DNA of 64,000 bases, taken from positions 20,789,191 to 20,853,190 of the forward strand of contig CM036628.1 of assembly GCA_020746105.1 (NCBI GenBank), written 5' to 3'. The notes under the pieces were generated by a model. It was not told the origin of the DNA. It ran no database searches and saw only the letters and a program-made list of their open reading frames with translations. This stretch comes from Trogon surrucura. Taxonomy: Eukaryota; Chordata; Aves; Trogoniformes; Trogonidae. The translations under genes and the position numbers were made by a program. Positions 60,095-64,000 of the stretch are shown one piece after another (the stretch's first letter is position 1; each line of letters begins with the position of its first letter).

Positions 60095-60303
60095 AAACAC
60101 TACGAGCCAGGACAAGAAGAAATGGCCTCAAGTTGCACGGTTTAGACTGGATATTAGGAAAAACTTCTTCACTCAAAAGGTTGTCAAGCCCTGGCACCAA
60201 AAGCCGGTTGATGTGGTGCTCAGGGACATGGGTCAGTGGTGGCCCTGGCAGCGCTGGATGATCTTGAAGGTCTTTTCCAACCCCAAACGATCCTACGATT
60301 TGA
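60095..60303 (+). mobile_element. CR1 3' fragment, first of three in a row
   Basis: It begins near GAGCCAGGACAAGAAGAAAT, continues TTTAGACTGGATATTAGG and CTTTTCCAACCCCAAACG, and ends ATCCTACGATTTGATG. Confidence 0.9.
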
Positions 60304-60314
60304 TGATTTCCAAC

Positions 60315-60527
60315 CCAGGTTATGGTTCCTTAGACTGGATATCAGGAAAAATTTCGTGACTGTGAGAGTGGTGGAGCACTGGAACTGCCCAAGGAGGCAG
60401 CGGAGTCACCATCCCTGGAGGTGTCCAAAACACATGGCCGTGGCACTTTGGGACGTGGTTTTGTGGCTGGGTTGATGGTTGGTCTTGACGATCTTGGAGA
60501 TCTTCTCCAACCTTCACGACTCTACAA
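60315..60527 (+). mobile_element. CR1 3' fragment, second of three
   Basis: It repeats the same segment (TTAGACTGGATATCAGGAAA, AGTGGTGGAGCACTGGAAC) and ends CTCCAACCTTCACGACTC. It differs enough from the first copy to be an independent insertion. Confidence 0.9.
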
Positions 60528-60529
60528 GT

Positions 60530-60937
60530 GAAGCATCTCCCTTATGAGGAAAGGTTGAGGGAGCTGAGGCTCTTTAGAGAAGAGGAGACCGAGGGGTGAC
60601 CTCATTAATGTTTATAAATATATAAAGAGTGAGTGTCACGAGGATGGAGCCAGGCTCTTCTCGGTGACAACCACTGATAGGACAAGGGGTAATGGGCTGA
60701 AACTGGAACATAAGAGGTTCCGCTTAAACTCGAGAAGAAACTTCTTCTCAGTGAGGGTGACGGAGCACTGGAACAGGCTGCCCAGGGAGGTTGTGGAGTC
60801 TCCTTCTCTGGAGACATTCAAGACCCGCCTGGACACGTTCCTATGTCGCATTATCGAGGCGTTCCTGCTCTGGCAGGGGGATTGGACTTGATGATCTTTC
60901 GAGGTCCCTTCCAATCCCTGACATTCTGTGATTCTGC
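60530..60937 (+). mobile_element. CR1 3' fragment, third of three (young copy)
   Basis: It runs from GAAGCATCTCCCTTATGAGG to the tail CTGACATTCTGTGATTCTG. It is nearly identical to the end of the copy at 41750-42447, including more than 100 bp without a difference, so both are recent members of one subfamily. Confidence 0.93.
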
Positions 60938-60949
60938 TCTTCCCCAGAG

Positions 60950-61627
60950 CTCCACTCCCGGCAGCAAGCTCGGACAGGAGCAAAAGAGGAACTTTAACGG
61001 CAACACAGGGCAACAAAAAGCCAAAAGGAAGCAGCGAGGGGATGCTGACACCCCTCCCCGAGGGGCAAAGCCCCCATGAGCCCACAGCTACCTGGGGGGC
61101 TGGAAGACGCGAAGCCTCGCTGAGCATCCCTCGCCCCCGCCTCGTCCGGGCTGAGAAAGGCCAGGGCCGCGGAACGGAGGGTTTCCCGGAGCGGGCGCGG
61201 AGACAAGGCGGCTTTGCTGGAGACCGTTGTTTCCACATCGTCCCACAGCTACGAGCTCGGCTGCCGCAGCCCAGTCACGTCCCGCGAGCTGGCAGCACCG
61301 GCCCCCCCCGGACCCCAGCTTTTAGGGGGGCACCCGGTGCCCCCCGACCCGCCGGGCACGCGGCTCCCTCCCACGTATCCGCGCGCTTTGCTCCTGCCCT
61401 GCTGTACAGTCCGAGTTCTGCTTTGTTACCATTTATTTTTTTCTGGTGGTTTTCTTTTTCTTTTTTTTTTCCTAATACTATGTTTAAAGTCGCACATTGT
61501 TCCAAAGTTTCCTTGTTTCATGTCATTGTTTGTTACTGTGTTTGAAAGTTGGCACATATTTGTTCAATTAAGGATTTATTTGCACTATTTGTTGAATAAA
61601 GATTATTCTTGCTAAAAGCTAAATAAA
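60950..61627 (+). other. CpG-rich block followed by a 3'-UTR-like tail
   Basis: About 61080-61400 is rich in C, G and CpG; it then switches to T-rich sequence with AATAAA on the plus strand at 61595-61600 and 61622-61627. This could be the 3' end of a plus-strand transcript or a retroposed gene end. No coding sequence was recognised, and no EDA exon 1 is present on the other strand. Confidence 0.25.
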
Positions 61628-62427
61628 GTTTCACAAAAACTCACACGTCCCATAAACAAAAATACAATGTCCTCTCCAAAAAACCGTTGCACAAAAACAT
61701 TTCAAAATCACTCAATTCATTATACAATAAATCCACACACAAAATAACAAGACCTTGCCAGAATACATAATAAAACCTCATTACAACACTTTCAGACCCG
61801 AGCTTCAAAGCGGGAACACAAAGCCTCTATGAACCCCTTGGCCTTAAAAAAAATAAAATTAAAAAAAATTTTAAAAATCATTGGTGGCGTGGCCGGGGAG
61901 ACTCCCCCCGGTCCCTCCACACCTCCATCAGCACCCTTGGGTGACAGATCCCAGCTCTTTGGTTGCCACCAGGGGGGTTCTACCCCCTGCCCACCACACA
62001 TCTCCTCACAGCTGGAGCAGGAGATGCTCCCTCCTGGCCCGAGCGTCGATGGAAGCGCTTGCCGGCCCCGGGAGCTGAGCCCCGAAAGCAGAGCCCCTGC
62101 TCTTCATTAAACCCACGGGCGGAGCATCGAAAAAACCACGGATCCTTCCAGAGCCCGGCGCATCAATAATCAGGTTGATGACGGTTACGGGTTGGCTTTC
62201 CAAAGCTCAGCGAGCTGAGAAACAAAAAAAAAACCAAACCCCAAAAACCAAAACAACAACCAACCCCAATAAAAAAAAAAAAAAGAGCCCTTGAAGTTGG
62301 CGAAGAGGGTCGGGGCGGAAAGCCGTGTTGCAATCACGCTTAGGGAATCCCAGCCATGCAAGAGCATCCCTTCTGCTGCCAGCACCAGCTGCAGTGGGGT
62401 GGCCGGTGGCACCTCTCGCACCCCCAA

Positions 62428-62585
62428 CCGGTTTCACAGAATGCTTTGGGGTGGAGGGGACCTTACAGCTCATCTGGTCCAATGCCACGAGCGGGGACAT
62501 CTTCAACTAGATCAGGTTGCTCGGAGCTCCATCCAATCTGACCTCGAATGTCTCCAAGGATGGAGCATCTACCACCTCTCTGGCG
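62428..62585 (-). mobile_element. CR1 fragment
   Basis: In reverse orientation it reads TTTCACAGAATGCTTTGGGG, then CTTCAACTAGATCAGGTTGC and GATGGAGCATCTACCACCTC, a CR1 3' end in the same layout as the copy at 18350. Confidence 0.85.
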
Positions 62586-64000
62586 GACAAACGTTAACGT
62601 TGAGCACAGCAAGGGCGCAGGCAGCGACGTCCCCCCTGTGCTCTAGCGCCCTGAGGGCATCTCCACCCATCACAGAAGATGAAAGCGGTGTTTCCTACTC
62701 AACCACTATTGCTACCTGCTCTGGTTACACCACAGCAGGTCTCAGCTAGACCTTCTCCGAGCCCAAACCCGAGAAGCCGTGATGCTGCGTGTCCTTGGGT
62801 CAGCTCACAGCACCATCGAGGGTCTCCACCCCTGAGCGACCCTCCCCATCCCAGCGCACGGTGATACCCGCCTGCAAAAAACCAGCCCTGCTCCTTTACA
62901 ACTCCAGAACCTCTCTGATTCTCCTCGCCAACCAGAATTTGGATGCTGGAAAGGGGTTTTAGATGTAAGAAGAGCTCCCCCAGGACGGGCGACCGCCGTG
63001 CACCAGCGGCTCCAGCCGCGCCACGCTCCCTCCGGCACGAAATCTCATGGATGCGCTCGGCTACCCCCCTCCGAGCAGCAGCTGCCCATGTGGATCCAGT
63101 TATCTGGGAGCAGCTACTCCTCCGGAACGCCGCTCGAGAGAAACCCCCTGCGCGGAGAAACCCTCGGCGAATATCAAAGAGCGAAGAGACGCAGGACGGA
63201 TCACGAAAGCCGATGGCAACGCCTGGCGTGCCGGAGCTCCCGAGCTGTGCCAAGCAAGAAAAAACAAACTCTGGAAGAACGTTAGGAAAAGCCAGCTGAG
63301 AAGGATGAGGCGACGGAAGAGATTTCCAAGAAAATTGGAAGTGGAGCTGGTAGAAAAGCAGCAGAAGGCAGAGCAAAGACCCCTCTCCGGACACATTTTC
63401 CACCTGGATAAGCCCCTTTATTAAAATGAGCTGTCACAGGTTGGGGGACTGGGGGAAACTGCAGCCAAAGGACAGAGGCCCCTGAAAGGGTCCTTGGGGA
63501 GAAGACCTGAGCAACACAGAGGTCACCCCCACTCTGGCGTGGGGGTGAAAAGCTGAGATTTTCCCCGTGTTAGTTGCCTCCTCCCTCTCAGTTCTTTGCT
63601 GAGTATGTTGTCTCACCAGGCAGAGGAGGATGAACTCATCGTGGTTTCCCAATCCTGACCAGGGGCTCTGTGAGCTACTGGCAATACATATAATAAGTTA
63701 TTATGCAAATAAAAACTGGACTCGGCCAAGTGAAATATGCTGGCTCTTAAAGTCCCATCTGCATCACAGCAAGGATCTCAATGAACTTTAAAATACTTAT
63801 TGTCACCACAATGGGCAATATTATATTCTAGTTTGGATCTGTTTCTTCAGAGCATTAGCTCTCATTTGTAGATATTTTTAGATTTTCCTATCCCACTCCT
63901 CATTATGAAACACTGAGCTGCAGATTGATTTATTTCTTAAAAGCAAGTTGCTGTTTTCCCAATAACAGATTTAACAAATTTGTTCCACCTGTTCAGTTAT

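Larger units (their letters stand above)
44227..64000. other. EDA: EDA intron 1, partial (more than 19.7 kb)
   Basis: No exon encoding the EDA membrane anchor (a hydrophobic helix followed by a Leu/Glu/Arg-rich stalk) was found on the minus strand here. The stretch holds CR1 copies, a 62-bp tandem repeat, simple repeats, an AT-rich candidate enhancer (58080-58300) and a CpG-rich block with plus-strand poly(A)-like signals (60950-61627). Confidence 0.8.

Noticed and set aside
44227-64000. Search for EDA exon 1 on the minus strand
   Set aside because: No frame shows the membrane helix and Leu/Glu/Arg-rich stalk ending in phase 0; I conclude it lies outside the window.

Overview
The window is vertebrate nuclear DNA, almost certainly from a bird. 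The evidence is split genes with GT-AG introns, many truncated CR1 LINE copies ending in the ATTCTGTG-type tail, few other interspersed repeats, and a WNT11B gene, a WNT11 paralogue kept in birds and amphibians but absent from mammals. All three recognisable genes lie on the minus strand, so transcription runs from high to low coordinates.

Layout. 1-2600: no gene seen. 2613-6309: WNT11B, complete in five small exons with a TATA box and a candidate poly(A) signal; the splice phases close exactly into a 350-residue Wnt. 6310-12890: intergenic. 12894-15922: an intact two-exon gene for an LRRC32 (GARP)-like leucine-rich-repeat membrane protein of 698 residues, again with a TATA-like element and a poly(A) signal close to the stop. 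15925-19950: intergenic, with one CR1 fragment. About 19950-64000: EDA (ectodysplasin A). Seven exons are present (exons 2 to 8 by comparison with mammals), covering the furin site, collagen domain and TNF domain. Exon 1 (cytoplasmic and membrane segment) was not found and should lie beyond base 64000, so intron 1 exceeds 19.7 kb.

How the genes relate. WNT11B and EDA are secreted or shed morphogens used in gastrulation and in skin appendage (feather) patterning. The LRRC32-like protein keeps the two cysteines by which GARP holds latent TGF-beta, so it may present a third signal. In mammals WNT11 and LRRC32 lie near each other, so WNT11B next to an LRRC32-like gene looks like the second copy of an ancient duplicated block, here linked to EDA. 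No shared regulation is proven.

The most interesting points are: the WNT11B/LRRC32-like paralogous block; the conserved cysteines and a C-terminal PDZ-ligand-like ending in the LRRC32-like protein; two tandem splice choices around EDA exon 7, one of which gives the A1/A2 receptor-specificity switch; and an approximately 775-bp array of an 11-bp unit in EDA intron 2 that would be G-rich in the EDA pre-mRNA. EDA introns also hold CR1 copies, two further minisatellites, AT-rich candidate enhancers and one unassigned protein-like ORF.
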